Positions 10,300 to 22,126 of a DNA stretch of 64,000 bases are shown here, piece after piece. The notes below the pieces were generated by a model. It ran no database searches. It was not told where the DNA came from and was given only the letters and a program-made list of their open reading frames with translations. The DNA comes from Cherax quadricarinatus (Eukaryota > Arthropoda > Malacostraca > Decapoda > Parastacidae), in NCBI RefSeq assembly GCF_038502225.1, contig NC_091307.1, positions 19,971,032 through 20,035,031 on the forward strand, given 5' to 3'. Position 1 is the first letter of the stretch. The number at the start of each line of letters is the position of its first letter. The translations under genes and the position numbers were made by a program.

Positions 10300-11430
10300 A
10301 CTCTCTCACATATTCAGGGTATTTATACCTGGTTGTCATTGTGACTTCACGGACTTTGTGCCCGACAAATATCTCGTTATGTCACATGCAAAATCTCAGT
10401 TTTGTAAACTTATCCTTGACAGCTCGGAGGGAAAGGTCCCTCGGGAGACCACCCCTTGCTTTTTACATGCCATGGCTGGGCTTGTTTACACTAAGACACG
10501 TTGCTTGAAATCTTTGCGCCATCATGACTGGCGGGTGTCGGTGTAGTATTTTAAATTACAAGGCAGCTGTGAGGCTCCAGGAGAGTTGTGCAGGTGCCAG
10601 CCGTGTTTTTCTGCTTGATTAAGTCCTCCGAGTAATATTAGCTTTCGTCTTTTATTTTTTGACGCACCTCATAAAAAGGAATCATGCCGGGGACCACCCA
10701 GACTCGCCCGCTGTGTACTCGATCGCCTCAGGAATATTTAATGGGCTCTTTCGCGAATCCCTTCTAGAAAGTAAAAAAAAGAGGAGAAAAGAAAATAACG
10801 GTTTTCCATCAGTATTCAAACTGGTCATCTACAATTTTTATAAAGTTGTAAATGCCTCAATTTTGCCAGGGAGGGTGATGTGCATGTTAATTTTAGCAGC
10901 CATGTGGAGGAAGGCTGGCCAGCCAGCTCACCCCCAGACAAGCGTAGTCCAGTCTAGTATGACTTTGCCTCGCCAAAGGCTAGTAGACAAACAGTATGTA
11001 CTGCAGGAGATACATGTTAAGTTTAAGTTTAGTCTGTTTCAGGCTACGCCGAAGATTTTTTTTGCTGAAGACTTGATGGCTGGCTGACTTTAGGATTAAG
11101 AGCGTCTTTTACTGAGAGTAAAGATCCCATACTGGGAGTATATAGCCCCAAGAGTGCTCACTGAAAAGAAGCATCTCTCCTGAGAAACCTTAGACGCCCC
11201 AATCTTGATCCACGACAGAGGCAGAGAACTTGAGAGTGAGAGACGCAGAGTGAATCAAGGCCGTGGCTGTGGATGAAGCATAATGAGGCTATTCGTAAGT
11301 AGTGGTGGTGTTAGTAGTAGGAGGGTCCAACATTGTCTGGGCTCGGGAATAGGCGAGACGGCGGGGTTCTCGTATTCCCGCCCCAGTGTGTAACACATTT
11401 TATGAGAGTCTCGGGATAATTATTGTGGTG
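10300..11430. other. Unique sequence, possible conserved island
   Basis: No repeat is recognised. A 142-codon plus-strand frame (10659-11087) has no recognisable domain and contains a lysine-rich run that reads like AT-rich non-coding DNA. The stretch at 10670-10930 is free of simple repeats and could be a conserved non-coding block, but this is only a guess. Confidence 0.4.
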
Positions 11431-11434
11431 TAAG

Positions 11435-11790
11435 CTGTCCTCTGATAGCTGGACCGGGGGAGCGTTCTCCGGGGAGGCCACTGACAGCTGGACCGGGAAA
11501 GCGTACTCCAGAGAGACCACTGATAGCTGCACCAGGGGAGCGTACATCAAAGAGGCCACGGGGGAACTTATTCCAGTGAGGCCACTGATAGCTGGTACAT
11601 GAAGCGCTCCATGCACTCCAAGGAGACCAGTGATAACTGGTCCGGGAGGCGTTCCATGCACTCCAAGGAGACCCGGAGGATCGTTTGTAGTCAGTGGAAA
11701 CCAGTGATAGCTGGACCGGGAGGATCGTTATGTAGTCAATGGAAACCAGTGATAGCTGAACCGGGAGGACCTCTTCGTAGTCCAGGAAGG
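11435..11790. repeat. About 39-bp degenerate minisatellite
   Basis: The phrase TGATAGCTGGACCGGGAGG recurs about every 39-50 bp with ACTCCAGGGAGACCA-like linkers, giving about eight units. Several reading frames stay open across it on both strands, which explains the overlapping open frames. Confidence 0.85.
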
Positions 11791-12755
11791 TCATTGATAG
11801 TCATGATAGCTGCTACGATAGGAACTTAGTTCACCCTAAGGAGGACAACATGTGCTCTGTGATCATTTAGCCCGTAAATTCTCGAGATTGAAAGTTAGCT
11901 TCAAGTTTACAGATAATGTTTATCCTCTTGCTTTTATTTATTATAGGAAAGGTTCGCTCGCATCGTGGAAAATTGTGTTTCAACAGTGTTTTGCATATCG
12001 GATTTACCCTGATCTTTTAACTTGAGCTGGGAGCACAATATAAATGTAGGGACAACATTTTTTGGAACGGATTAATGTCTCGGATGTACTGAGTATTAAC
12101 GACTGTGTTCTTTATCTATTTACATTTGGACAATCCCTGTAAAAAGTGAGCAGCATTTATGATACTTGTATTTCCTGATGAGCACTAAACCCTTACGGAT
12201 TATACAGTGCCTGTGGAATGAGATTTAATCAGTTTTGATCCGTCATAGTAATATTTTGCCCAGACGACAGAGAGCATATACGCAGTGGAGACGGCTGCTC
12301 TTCATGTTTCAAGTTAGTAGGGAACGTACCTTTTGGTTGATAGTCCAGTCCAAACAAAAGGTCGTTCTGCATGCTGCGTTTTGGGAGGAATGCATCTTTG
12401 AATAATATAATTACAAAGAGGCATTCCTCACAGGCTTTATACCCAAGCCGAGTTACTGTTAGAAAGTACTTAGAGGAGAAAATCTAGTCATGTTGGTCGA
12501 ATTAGCTTAAGAGGCGGGGCCAGGAACCAAGACTCAACTCCTCTAAACACAAGTCAGTGAGTACACACTCAAACACTAATTTATTTATGCATTCATAAAT
12601 ATGCACCTTGAAATTCAAGAGTTCCCAAAATATTTCAGACAAAGAAGACTACATGCGTAGAGGCGTATGGTTTACTGAGGTTGACTACGCCTGTGACACT
12701 CTTAATGGATTGTGTCTTGATGCTGGTCAAGGGCTCTTGATCTAAGGAAAAATAT
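11791..12755. other. Mostly unique non-coding sequence
   Basis: A short reverse match to the AAACCCTTACGGATTATACA repeat end lies at about 12185-12210 (the TTTAGCGCTT family). A TTCTTGATC-type core lies at about 12715-12750. Otherwise nothing is recognised. Confidence 0.5.
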
Positions 12756-12759
12756 CATC

Positions 12760-13225
12760 TCAAACAGATACAGAGATTTACAGCCCGCATAGAGCCAGTA
12801 AAGCATTTAAATCACTGGGAACAAATTTAAGTCCTAAATATGATATACTGGCGCGGAGGAAAGATACGTGATAATATTTACGTAGAAAGTACTTGAGGGG
12901 CTGGTTCCAGATCTGCACACTGCCATAACAGCATACTAGAGTGAGAGATATGGGAGGAAGTGTTGAATAAACCTTGTAAAGGGCGGGACGCTGTGGGCAC
13001 AATAAGAGAACATTGTATCAACACATTTGCTCCCAGACCTTTTTAACATCTTGTCAGAAGATAGAAACTGCTGGGATAAGTGTAGAAGTCTTCAAGAAGA
13101 AACTGGGCAAATATCTCCACCAGGTGCCAGATCAGCAAGGTTGTGATGGATATGTGGGTTAGCCAGCAGCAACAGCCTGGTTGATCAGGCAAGCACCAGA
13201 CAAGCCTGGCTCCTGTGAATTTATT
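12760..13225 (+). mobile_element. LINE-C 3' fragment
   Basis: The plus strand carries the C-terminal segment of a non-LTR RT ORF with frameshifts: GGCACAATAAGAGAACA, then AAGTCTTCAAGAAGAAACTG, then TCCACCAGGTGCCAGATCAG. It ends in the LINE-C tail (GTGATGGATATGTGGG ... AACAGCCTGGTTGATCAGG). It starts downstream of the catalytic domain. Confidence 0.82.
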
Positions 13226-13389
13226 GTTTTTACCTTGAACATAAACAAGTGATAGCTAATTCATCCTTTCTCCCAACCAAGCTATGTACCTCCTCACTTT
13301 CTTAATGGCAACACAACCATAAAACTCGCTCCACCCTCACCCCAAAATTTGGGTTCGCCCAAAAATTGGAGGCAAAATATATGTGCATT

Positions 13390-13425
13390 TTTGTTGCTCC
13401 GGGGGACCGGTTGGGGGGGGGGGTA
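13390..13425. repeat. Poly-G tract
   Basis: A run of about ten G (GGTTGGGGGGGGGGGTAGG) sits in unique sequence and is a likely length-variable site. Confidence 0.9.
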
Positions 13426-13589
13426 GGTGGGTTAGCGAGGAAATGGATGGGGCTGGAAGTTGAGCATTAAGTAGCGGTTATTGATTGCCTTCTCGTGCAA
13501 TGTTCTCTTCTTTTACATCTCTTGCTTATTCTATTTTCTTATTTTCCTCCCATTCATTTTTTTTCAGCTCTGTCATAACAGGCGTATAT

Positions 13590-14600
13590 AAAAACATTAT
13601 GCACAACTTCGTATTATCGTTTACAGACGACACCAAAATATGTAGGAAAGTCACCCCCCCCCCCCACAGAAGACACTAAAAAATTAGTAGTAGATATCAG
13701 CAGACTTCCAATGAGCAAATGAAAATAACATGATGTTCACTGGTGATAAATCTCAAATTCTTAAGTACGGAAAGATAAAGACCTCAGAACGAGCGCAGTG
13801 TACAGAACGCAGGCATAGCAAATAGAACTGAAGAATGGTTATGTAATTTCTCTCATTTGGAAAACACAATAAGACAAATGCAGTAAATGGAAGGAAAGTG
13901 ACTGATGAATTTTGAGAACTTTCAAAATAAGAGAAGCAACACTAGTTATGGTTCTTTGCCAGTAACTTGTGTTTTCGCAACTCTTGTGAAAACAGCCTAT
14001 TTTCACTACTTGAGTGTGAAGGTCGGAGATCAGGGCAAGCTGTGGACGCCTCATCGCTGTTGTGTGACTTGCTCTAATTCATTATGTGAGTGTGTGCATC
14101 ACAAGTTGATCATTATTTCATATTCACAGCATCTTTAAAGACAGGAGAGATCTCTGTTACGAAGAAGAGGGATACCTAGTAATATGTATACATGGAAGAA
14201 ACTTGAAAACTTGGCCCTTAGCCTACACACGTCTACAACAACTTACTGGAGTGAAAGCTATAAGAGAGTATAGAATAAACTTACTGAGGAGAAGGGAAGC
14301 CATAGGACAATTAGAGAACACTGGGCCAACATCCGTGGTTCAAGACTCTTAAATATATTTACCAGCAGATATCAAAATGTTTCCGGAAGGAAGATAGAAG
14401 TTTTCAGGAAGCTAGACACCTTCTGTAACCAGGCAGTAGCAGCCTGGTTGATCAGGTCCTGATACACCACGAGGCCTGGTCATGGACCGGGCAGTTTGGG
14501 CGTTAACCCCCCTAACACCTCCAGGTAGTACCGGATCAGTCGGCATGTGATGGCCATGTGGATCTGCGAGCCTTTAGCACAAACAGCCTGGTTGATCAGG
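13590..14600 (+). mobile_element. LINE-C pseudogene with nested insertion
   Basis: A degenerate RT segment starts with TTTACAGACGACACCAAAAT, a mutated catalytic box read as FTDDTKI. A poly-C stretch, thumb-like sequence (GAACTTTCAAAATAAGAG near 13916) and the C-terminal part at 14140-14410 follow. The LINE-C tail resumes at about 14526 (GATCAGTCGGCATGTGATGG, AACAGCCTGGTTGATCAGG). Stops and frameshifts are many. The stretch 13940-14140 does not match the family and may be a separate insertion. Confidence 0.75.
14411..14525 (+). mobile_element. LINE-B tail nested in LINE-C
   Basis: The segment AACCAGGCAGTAGCAGCCTG to CACCTCCAGGTAG has the LINE-B 3' tail order: CAGCCTGGTTGATCAGG, GGCCTGGTCATGGACCGGGC, CTCCAGGTAG. 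It splits the LINE-C C-terminal segment (AGGAAGCTAGACACC) from the LINE-C tail, so it inserted after the LINE-C copy. Confidence 0.75.
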
Positions 14601-14849
14601 AATAGAATAGAAACACCGAAATCATGGAAAGCATCTTCGTTGAATATCCAAATGTCTTCATCTATCATCAAAATGTTTCATGATATAAAACTTCATCATC
14701 AGTGCTGAAACAGTTAAGAACAATTCCCATGTTATTCCGCTTGATAATGTATGTACAATAATAATAATATATATTTAATATGTATGTATGTGGAAGAAAT
14801 CACCATAATATGGATTGAAAATGTGAAAAAATACAACTGAAAATAAGAA

Positions 14850-14985
14850 ATAAAACTTAAGCGCTGAACAATTCGCAGACAGGCGAAATTATTTACAAAC
14901 ATTATCTGTACGTCCACAGCAGGACTCGAACCTGCAAACTTTGCATCAGAGTACACAATACTTTACCACGGAGCCAGACCCCAGA
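14850..14985 (-). mobile_element. tRNA-derived SINE, second family
   Basis: On the minus strand there is a tRNA-like head with an A-box-like TGGCTCCGTGG (14966-14976) and B-box GGTTCGAGTCC (14922-14932). The specific tail AATTTCGCCTGTCTGCGAAT follows. The same head and tail occur in the inverted pair at 25030-25230, and a partial copy is at 15105-15180. The tail differs wholly from that of the SINE at 1410-1668. Repetition argues against a functional tRNA. Confidence 0.82.
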
Positions 14986-15104
14986 TAAGTATGGGCGCCT
15001 AGCCGGAGCTAAACGACGTTTCCTCATACCCCTGAGCACCACGCCTGTTTTTAAAGTTATTTCATCAAATCCTGCCACATGCAGTGGACAACGAAAGATA
15101 TTTG

Positions 15105-15180
15105 AAATGCTTAACAATTCGCAAACACGCGAAATTATTTAGACATTATCTCCACAGCAGGACTCGATTCTGAAGTTGTG
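15105..15180 (-). mobile_element. Partial SINE, second family
   Basis: CTTAACAATTCGCAAACACG, then GACATTATCTCCACAGCAGG and ACTCGATTCTG, repeats the tail and B-box end of the element at 14850-14985 in the same orientation. Confidence 0.75.
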
Positions 15181-15299
15181 TGCGTAAACACGTGAAAGCA
15201 CTCAGGTTTTATTTCCTATTTTCACTGTGGTATTTTTTTCATGTATATATGTATAATATCTATGTACAATAATGATAATATAATCACTAATAGCATCAA

Positions 15300-15420
15300 G
15301 GCCAGTGTTATCACCATCACCTCTACCACCACCGCCACCATTCTCCTCGTTATCCACATCACATCACCAGTACTCTAGTCACCCCCACTACCACACTCAC
15401 ACCAGTGCTCCTCTCACCAC
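15300..15420. repeat. CAC-rich low-complexity tract
   Basis: Irregular CACCAC/CATCAC triplets make a proline- and histidine-rich spurious frame. Confidence 0.8.
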
Positions 15421-15799
15421 CATCACTCCATCAGTATCACTCTTCTACTTTCAAATATCTATTAATATCTCTCTCATCGCAGCCTCCGTCATTGAAGTTC
15501 CAATCACAGTCGTCACTTTACTGCTACTGTCAACACCACCACCACGAGCAGTCACTCTGGCTAGTATTTTGTGAATAAAGTCTGATAACTACTGACCCAT
15601 TGTAAGAGTACTCTGACTAGTATATTGTTAATAAAACCCTGATCATCACTGCCCCAGTAAGTGTTTAGATAAGTTTCGGTCACAAATAAGCAAACCACTG
15701 ATGATCTTGGAATATTTTTTGGATATTGGATTAGCAGACATTTAACCCGGGCACCTCAGTTAATCTATGTAGGATTGAGGAGCCTCTGCCATTTTCTGG

Positions 15800-15995
15800 G
15801 CGTTTGTGGATTGTGTTAGTGCTAGCAGTGGTTGTAGTGTTGATGATGTTGGTGATAGTTGTGGTGGTGGTAGTGCTGGTGCTGGTGTCGGTGATGGTGG
15901 TAGCTGCGGCAGTGTCTGTGCTGGTAGTGGTGGAGATGGCACTGGTCGTTGTGGTGATGGTGGAGGAGATGGTGGTGGTGGTGATAGTGCTACGG
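15800..15995. repeat. GTGGTG-rich low-complexity tract
   Basis: Irregular GTG/GTA/GAT triplets fill the segment. They give open frames of Val/Leu, Gly/Ser or Pro character in several phases. The length of these frames reflects composition only. Confidence 0.85.
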
Positions 15996-16082
15996 TTCCG
16001 TGTACACTAGATCCCTTAATCTAGATTGTGGTCTAACCTCACGAGTCTTTGATTTATTTATGGCTCCATTTATTTTATAGTC

Positions 16083-16290
16083 GGAGTTTATGTCCTCGTC
16101 GAGTTGTGTTTGTGGGGGTCGAGATTCGACTCCACATAGTGTCAGATCAACCAGGCTGTGATGTATATGTGGGCCAGCAGGCCATCAGCAGCAACAGCCT
16201 GGTTGACCAGGCACGCATCGGACAAACCTGGCCCAGAGCCGGGCTGAGGAACTAGGAAAACTCTTGAACCTCATCAAAGATATATTAAAA
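16083..16290 (+). mobile_element. LINE tail fragments (A-like, then C)
   Basis: The segment GTTGTGTTTGTGGGGGTCGA resembles the LINE-A tail. The LINE-C tail follows (AACCAGGCTGTGATGTATAT, AACAGCCTGGTTGACCAGGC, AACCTGGCCCAGAGCCGGGC, ACTCTTGAACCTCATCAAAG). Neither piece carries coding sequence. Confidence 0.75.
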
Positions 16291-16299
16291 GTAAAGGCA

Positions 16300-17150
16300 T
16301 TCACACGCTTTCACACGGAAACTCATATACCAGTTTCATCAGTCAAAATGGAAAATAAGAACATACACGGTACATATCTTATCAAACCTTCCACTAAGAA
16401 AGATTAGCTCTGAAGTCAAACTGAAGAGGCACACTGTTGTTATCTGGGAGACACCAATATTCTAACATACACCTGGACATTAAGTTTGAAGTCACTCAGA
16501 AGTTGCATTATCAAGTTATCAGCGTTGAAATGTTACAGCCAGTCGGATGAGGCAGGAAAAAAACATAACATGAAAACAGTTTTTTGTTTTTTTACTTTTT
16601 TTTCAGTTTCTTCCGTGAAAAAAGAAAGGTAAATTGGGACGTACGCAGGGCAGAATCAATCCAGTCTCTTCTCTAATTAAAACTGACCACCGTTTAAGAA
16701 ATAACTAAGTAAGTAATTGTTATTCATTCTTCAGGTACAAAACCTTAATTTTTTTTCATTGGTTTTGATGTTATACATATGTTATGAGAACACAAAAATT
16801 AATTTATGTAGATTTAACTAAAGATAACGCAAAGACAAACACTGTGACTTATTTCTGACCAGAAGAGATTCTCCATTTATCTCAAGTTAACCAATTTATT
16901 GAAAACAATTAGCACATTAAAACTTACACATTCTGAAATTAAGGAGAATCTTCGTTTGAAGAAAACACATCAACACTAAAAGTTTGAAGGCTACCACGTG
17001 ATGCATTCTACATTTAATGAACATAATTAAAAAAATCCACCCCCCCCAAAAAAAGTCTTATCAGTTTCATGAGATACTTCATCCATTAAAGTTTGATGGT
17101 ATTCAGAAATTTTGTATTTTAATCAGGGGGTCCTTATAGCAGCTGGGAAA
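16300..17150. other. AT-rich unique sequence
   Basis: No gene or repeat family is recognised. Short A, T and C homopolymers occur at 16556-16600 and 17040-17055. Confidence 0.55.
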
Positions 17151-17389
17151 CTTTCAGAAGCCTTCAAATTCGATCCAAGGAAGGGGAGAATAAGTCCGGT
17201 TCCTTGGATCAAGAACCCTTCACCAACACGAAGGCACCCGTCATCGAGGAAAGACACTCCAGTTATTTAATGCAAAAAAAAAAAAATCTAACATTTTGAG
17301 ATAAAAAGTTGCAAAATGGTCCCTTGCACACTCCACTAAAATACCAACCTTCTTCTAAGTAGGATATACGAGTGTCGACATTCTGAAGC

Positions 17390-17500
17390 GAACAACCCCC
17401 CCCCCCAACGTACGAAAAAAAAAGGTGCTTGTCCAAAAAAAAAAATGTATGAAGCGAAACCCCCCCCCACACCCCCCCACACCCCACACCCCCCAAAAGA
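17390..17500. repeat. Poly-C and poly-A homopolymer cluster
   Basis: Runs of C (up to 11) and A (up to 11) alternate, with a CCCCCACACCCC segment. Sequencing or assembly errors are likely here. Confidence 0.9.
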
Positions 17501-20298
17501 AAATAAAATAAATAATGAAGTTATCGGATGGAAATTAATTTCGGGAATGGTCTATGTAAAATTTAGCAGAGGGCCTTTGCACTTGTCAATTGTTACACGA
17601 ACGTTCATAAGTATAATAATAATAATAGCTTGAGAAGCGAAAATTATAACATTGTTTCAAACACGTGCAGATATCAATTTCTCTAAGGGTTTCCAGCGAA
17701 TATAATTGAATAAAACAAGGTAATGTGCTGGCGGGGGATGGCATCTCTGGCGAGTCTCCAGCCAAACAATGTAGGGTGGGTGGTGGCAGCAAGGATGTCA
17801 GGACAAAGCTCGCTCGTGATCCATCAATCTGTGAGATTCTCCAAGCTTGTTTCACAGGGGATTCTGGTGGATATTTCTCCGGATTAGAAATCTGAAAGAG
17901 GCGGCTCAATGTGTATTTAGATTGTATGGTTGCCAGTTAGAACAGCTGTTGGTTTATAAAGTTTGTTGTTTTGAAGGCTTTATGACTTTCAGTTGTTTAA
18001 CACCAGTCTTGTGTCAGGCCTTTGGAAGAGAGGGTAGTAGGAGTCCAAATACTTTAAATGTAATGAGCAGTTAAATATTTAACAATTGATTGCAGCTAGC
18101 CCAATATTTTTTTATTTGTTTCTGTCATAGGGGCGGCATTATTGTGCGTTCCAAATTCGTCCTCTGGAAGGTTAACATCTAATTTACTGTTCACTCTTGA
18201 GCATATGCGTACACAAAGACTTATGAACCGGAACCAAGAATGGCAGCATTTTACAAAAAAAAAAAAAAATGCAGGATTTGCTGCTAGATAATGGTTATGT
18301 GCAAATGTTATAATTCGGGGAGATGCTTAGTTGACTTTCATATGTGAAGGTAGTGATACTTCTGTATTGAAACAACTAGCATGAAGCTGACATCCTCAGT
18401 AGCAGGTCATTTATTTGTACTATAGTGTACTGCTTTTATGGCGGTATGTTTATCCACAGGATAAATGGAACTTTCCAGTATATATATTTCTCATAAATCT
18501 CAAGAATTTGTCTTTGTTATAAATCTCATAAATTTGTCTTTCTTATGTATTACAAGCAGATACGGGATATTTGCTCAGAATTTCTAGTATTTTATTATTA
18601 TTAATAAGATACCTCAATGTAATTTATGCCTGCAGTTATGCACTTCAGTTAGTGGTGAGTCAAGTACCCAGTGTTTAAAAAGTGGTTAGAAAAACAGCTG
18701 ACTGCATGCATATCTTGCATTTAATTAGTTCTTTGTGTATATGTCAAGGTGCGAGGTGTACTTGTAACCCTGCCTAAGCCTGGTTACTGCAACATCCGTC
18801 CAATTAAACTTGGCATTGGTGGAGGAATCTTGCGTCGGGAGGTGTGGGAAGGGAAGGCCAGTAATACCTTGCCAAACTTCCCCTCGCCTAGGCCTACGTG
18901 CTGTATCAGTGGGAGGGGAGCGTTGAGCTCTTTAGCCTCCGTGTTTCCCCTCGGGACCTCTACTGTGCTCCAGACACTTAAGTGAGGGAAGGGGAAGATA
19001 TGCTGGAAGAAATTTACCCGAGGGAGCAGAAATATGGGGAGAGGTTACGTTTATTTATACTGCTGGCAGAGAGGTGGTATATTATACCTGTAATGAGGTA
19101 GGGAGTAAGGGTAGAACACATGTAATGAGGTGGCAGCAAAGCAATCGGAAAAAGTTCTTTACCCATAACACTGATGCGTTTAGCGCTTCCCAGTAAATAT
19201 AATACGACAGCCATCGTTGTTATCATCATCATAACTCGCGTATAATTTGTGCAGAAAGCATTATGCTGCAATATTAAGTTGTGAATGACATCGTGGGAAA
19301 GCATTGGCAGGTAAAAGATGGAAGATGTGTAAAAAAGATGAGCAAGGAAGATGAGGAAGGAGGAGGAGGATTGAAGAGGAGAAGAAAGGCTAATATTTGC
19401 TGGGTAAAGAGCAGACTTGTCCCATGTTGGGTTGCCTTTTACTTCTTGCTCTCCAACATTGCGTGGTGTCCCACATCTGGAGGCAGAGACCACAAGTTAC
19501 GATCTCCCGGTCATTTGGTTTCTGGTCCTGTGAACATGGGTCCCGAATATCAGAAATCCATTTGAAAATCCTCGACCTCAGATGCATTCGACTGATGCAA
19601 GTTATCTTTTGGGATATAGTATAACCATTAAAACATTCTGAGGAGACACTGGGATTGGCTCCACACTTGCGCGTCACAGCATCGAATGAAGACGTATTGA
19701 AACCTTATTAGATATATGCAGCAGATAGCCACACGTATGGGGTCTCCTGTTATGGGCTTTCTCCGTTATTTGAAAGTTGGTATTATTTTCTCATGATCGT
19801 ACCTGTGGCGTCGTGCTGATGGTGGCCCCCTTGCCGCATCCTAATGCCTTTGGCGCTCTAGTTTGCCAGGATTTATGTGTGCAAATTTGAAATGAATCAT
19901 AAAATGTTTTCAGTTCTTATTATTTCTCTGGAACATGGGGTGAAACTTTTCCCATAAAACACGCCTGAAGAGTAGTGGAAGGCGAAGTTTACAATTTGTA
20001 TTAAAAAATTGTTGCTATATTGCAACGCGGCGCAGGCTGAAGTAGGGCAAACAAACATGGAGGATAGAGCGGATGGCCAAGCTTTGACCAGAGGAAATAG
20101 CAAGTTTTTTTTTCTCAGTCTTTGCTGATGATATTGCAGACGCTTCATTTTCTAGTCTTAATAAAACATCTTTCAGTTTCTTTGCCCGGATGAGCGTATT
20201 TAAACTGAATGCATTTATTAAGAATTTGTTAGAGGCATTCTTTTCTCTCTTTAAGCCTCTGCAGTAAAACCGTGCTCTGTAAACGAGGTTATAATTTC
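17501..20298. other. Unique non-coding sequence
   Basis: I see no confident exon in this 2.8-kb stretch. Open frames at 18749-18985 (plus) and 19014-19493 (minus) have no recognisable motif and no splice context I would trust. A short TTTAGCGCTTCCCAGTAAAT match to the dispersed repeat end lies at about 19180. Confidence 0.5.
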
Positions 20299-20467
20299 CC
20301 CCTCAAGGGAAGTTCCATGAAGCTGGTGAGGGACTCTTGATCTAGGGAAGTGGATCTGTGCTCCAGTTCCCTGAACTGAGCCTGAATACCTACCATCCCC
20401 CCTCCCCACAGGCGCGGTATAATCCTACGGATTTAGTGCTCCCCCATGATTATAATAATTATAATAA
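20299..20467 (+). mobile_element. SINE-like repeat with TAA-type tail
   Basis: The order is GGTGAGGGACTCTTGATCTA, then a CCTCCCCACAGGCGCGGTAT block, then ATCCTACGGATTTAGTGCTC and an ATTATAATAATTATAATAAG tail. A related copy is at 23080-23221 and the 3' end alone is at 53195-53275. The A/T-rich triplet tail suggests retrotransposition. No pol III boxes are clear. Confidence 0.65.
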
Positions 20468-20479
20468 GAACATAACCTA

Positions 20480-21265
20480 AAGGAGGAACACTTCAATAGG
20501 CCTGCTGGACCATACTAGGCAGGTCCTTCACAAATCCAACCCATTAACAGAATAAACGCTACACAAGCAATAAGCTTTGACAAATTATTATTTACTCACG
20601 TTCAGTAAACGAAGTTATTCTATTAATGCAAATGAAGTCTCCAGAGGATGAAATGGCGTGTTACTGGTAAGTATCGAGACGAAGGGACAAGTTGCAGAAC
20701 AAACTTTAAGCTGTACAAGGAGCGAAACGTTGTTCCAGTAAAAGTTTGTTTTGCAACCTGTGTTTTGTCGTCTGATCTCTAGAAAGGGAAGAGGAGGGAA
20801 GAAAAGTGTCACCTTACCGTATGGTGTGGGAAGATGAGTGGGCTTGTGGTCGTGACATGTAAATAGGGCCCGGGTGTGTAGGTATTAGCAGGGAATATTG
20901 TAAGACATTACCATAATGGTCAGGGTGTGGTAAATACCAACCTGGGCCTCGTGTCTCCTCGGCCTCTCCACATTACTGCCTTTTAAATGTAATGACCATT
21001 TCCTGGTTTACAGGCTTTCGGCGGGGACGTCGCTAGTTGTTAGCTAATTAGAATGGGCGCGTTCAGTCACGAATTACTTGTTGGGAGGTCATTATGACGA
21101 ACGGTTGTCGTTGGGGAGGGACTATTGTGGAGGGACATACATTGGTTGTCGAGCGAGGGTTGTAACGGATGGGGTCGTTAGGTTTCATACAAACTGCTCA
21201 CTGGCAACACTCTATTATTTTCTCCGTCGACTCTCCTTTCAACTTGATTACTAAGAGTGTGTGAG
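20480..21265. other. Unique sequence, candidate regulatory island
   Basis: The part at about 20940-21110 lacks simple repeats and contains homeodomain-type sites (GTTAGCTAATTAGAATGGGC, CGAATTACTTG). It lies 1.5 kb upstream of the plexin exon. A regulatory role is speculation. Confidence 0.35.
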
Positions 21266-21269
21266 CCCC

Positions 21270-21600
21270 CTTCTACTCTTGGAATGTTGAAGCACAGAAA
21301 AAGTTGCCAGAAGAGTCCTAGAAGGCCCAAGTTCCATGCTATTTTGGGTACTCTATATGTAAACAACCTATCAGAGGCGATAAACTTCTGCGTGTCACTG
21401 TTCGTTGATGTCGCGAAACTGGTGTGTAGAAAACTACAATTTGCTAGATGGTCTAGACAGGCTACAAGGGAAAATACAAAGGTAACGTACAACCTCTGCG
21501 AGGAGCAGCTAATGCTTTTGAGAAAGAAAAATGACCTGGAAGCTGACATCGAAGTTCACTGAGGTAGCATAACAGCACGAAATAATGATTTTTAGTAATC
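21270..21600 (+). mobile_element. LINE-D reverse transcriptase fragment
   Basis: The plus-strand translation reads LGTLYVNNLSEAINFCVSLF, then a damaged catalytic box FVDVAKLV where FADDAKLV is expected. RT-thumb-like sequence follows (GGCTACAAGGGAAAATACAA). The wording differs from LINE-A, B and C, so it is a fourth family. Loss of the double Asp shows it is inactive. Confidence 0.75.
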
Positions 21601-21702
21601 TCTACGCCCATCAAGTAAGGAATCTTTCAAATATGTATTAGCAGGTATATGTAAAACTAGTCACTGAGAATTCAGCGACAGTGAAGAGCGCAGACCAAGC
21701 AA

Positions 21703-21790
21703 AGTATATAAGGAAGCTGAAGAATGCACAGAGTATATAAGGAAGCTGAAGAATGCACAGAGTATATAAGGAAGCTGAAGAATGCACAGA
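21703..21790. repeat. 29-bp tandem triplication
   Basis: Three almost identical head-to-tail copies of a 29-bp unit (AGTATATAAGGAAGCTGAAG plus AATGCACAG) form a recent expansion. Confidence 0.97.
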
Positions 21791-22126
21791 TGTTCGCCAT
21801 TGAACTATTTTTTTCGGAATTGAGAAACAAAAGCTACGTTAAAAAAAAAAAGCTTGTTCTCACCACTCAGGAGACATGATCGCGATATGGAAAGTGCTTT
21901 TAGGTTTAAATAATGAACAAATAAATTAGCTACGGGAAGGTCTAGGGCACGATTTGAAATGGAGCTAAACACGTAAGCTATATAAAAGAAAGTTCTTTTA
22001 CAAGAGTAAAGGTAAAGTAATTAATGGAATATACCAGTCATGTGATTGCATGAGCATTCGACTTCGTTGGAGCTACTTCCAGTAAGATTGTCTGACATCA
22101 CGTTGTTTACCACATTCTTACATTTT

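Noticed and set aside
10659..11087. 142-codon plus-strand frame
   Set aside because: No recognisable domain and no convincing splice sites or codon bias. It is kept only as a possible conserved non-coding stretch.
19014..19493. 159-codon minus-strand frame with hydrophobic segments
   Set aside because: No family resemblance. Hydrophobic runs arise from AT-rich DNA.
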